From contig JAUXCI010000164.1 of the NCBI GenBank assembly GCA_030618945.1, positions 1 through 5,990 of the forward strand: a stretch of DNA of 5,990 bases, written 5' to 3'. Numbering within the stretch: the first letter of the stretch is position 1; each line of letters opens with the position of its first letter. Position numbers and translations under genes: made by a program. Under the pieces are notes generated by a model. It was not told the origin of the DNA. It did not search any database and saw only the letters and a program-made list of their open reading frames with translations. This DNA comes from Flavobacteriaceae bacterium. Its GTDB lineage: Bacteria; Bacteroidota; Bacteroidia; Flavobacteriales; Flavobacteriaceae. Shown here piece after piece: positions 5,578 to 5,990 of this stretch.

Positions 5578-5990
5578 TTAAATTTTCTCAAAATCAACTG
5601 CAACCACCTTGTACTCAGGAGTCATGGTGTATTCGTCACCAATATTGCCGGTGATCATATTGATAAAAACCTCCGGTTGATGGAAGGTAGTTCGAACTAC
5701 TCCGGGTTTTACAAGATAAGTTAGTTTAACAGGAATATTAACGCTTCCACGATCTGAGAAAATTCTCACCATATCATTGGCACCTATGTCTTTTGACGCA
5801 GCATCTAATGGATTGATTTCTAGATAGTCCATGGGAGATATTTCCTGATTGTCAGTTCTTCTGGTCATGGTCCCGGCGTTATAATGTTCCAGTTGTCTCG
5901 CCGTTGTAAGAATAAACGGATATTGCTTTCGATGCTCAACTAATTCAGGGGTTTCTTCAAAATCAAAATGATGGAACCTTCCCTTTCCTC
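5578..5990 (-). CDS. Molybdopterin oxidoreductase, C-terminal part, most like formate dehydrogenase alpha subunit; 5' end outside window
   Basis: The reading frame is open from the right edge to the TAA at 5578-5580, giving 136 codons with no start in view; the ATG at 5868 is an internal methionine. The sequence is the C-terminal molybdopterin-dinucleotide-binding domain of the MopB superfamily. A GKGRFHHFDF strand is followed by YPFILTTARQLEHYNAGTMT and RRT, matching the LTTGR...H.HTGTMTRR signature of formate dehydrogenases. The end segment has FHQPEVFIN and TPEYKVVAVD, matching the family's FHFPE...N and PE.KV.AV. The canonical glycine of LTTGR is alanine here. Known members oxidise formate to CO2 (or run in reverse) at a Mo or W centre. 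The catalytic Cys/SeCys and iron-sulphur motifs lie outside the window, so a different MopB enzyme cannot be excluded and no subtype symbol is given. Confidence 0.82.
   Translation of the reverse strand, partial: GKGRFHHFDFEETPELVEHRKQYPFILTTARQLEHYNAGTMTRRTDNQEISPMDYLEINPLDAASKDIGANDMVRIFSDRGSVNIPVKLTYLVKPGVVRTTFHQPEVFINMITGNIGDEYTMTPEYKVVAVDFEKI

Overview
The window reads as ordinary chromosomal sequence from a member of the Bacteroidota, probably near the Flavobacteriia or Cytophagia. The DNA is AT-rich. Gene starts are preceded by A-rich leaders rather than strong Shine-Dalgarno sequences. One gene carries a perfect Bacteroidota-type -7 box (TATATTTG). The metallo-hydrolase closely resembles homologues I recall from flavobacteria. 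I see no rRNA, tRNA, CRISPR array, insertion sequence or phage gene. No gap between genes exceeds about 240 bases.

Layout from left to right. The 3' end of a Bcp-type peroxiredoxin gene (+) runs into a strong bidirectional terminator (115-149). That terminator is shared with a convergent 486-residue gene of a conserved but functionally unassigned family (152-1612, -). Upstream of this gene lie its predicted promoter and a perfect 10-bp hairpin. Next comes a three-gene minus-strand operon, pntAA-pntAB-pntB (4531 down to 1720). It encodes the split form of the membrane-bound, proton-translocating NAD(P) transhydrogenase: an NAD(H)-binding alpha-1 subunit, a small membrane alpha-2 subunit, and a membrane plus NADP(H)-binding beta subunit. 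A 236-bp divergent spacer separates the operon from a plus-strand PhnP-like metallo-beta-lactamase-fold hydrolase (4768-5529). Last is the C-terminal 136 codons of a molybdopterin-dependent formate dehydrogenase-type subunit (-), whose 5' part lies beyond the right edge.

How they work together. Only the pnt genes form a clear functional unit: hydride moves from NADH on alpha-1 to NADP+ on the beta C-terminal domain, coupled to proton flow through the alpha-2/beta membrane domain. Peroxiredoxin, transhydrogenase and formate dehydrogenase are all redox enzymes, but strand changes and terminators separate them, so I do not claim a shared pathway. The observations most worth a second look are residue-level. 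The proton-channel histidine appears to sit on PntAB instead of PntB. The MBL enzyme has lost most ligands of the PhnP structural zinc site. The 486-residue protein is well conserved but has no trustworthy function. I found no convincing previously undescribed system.
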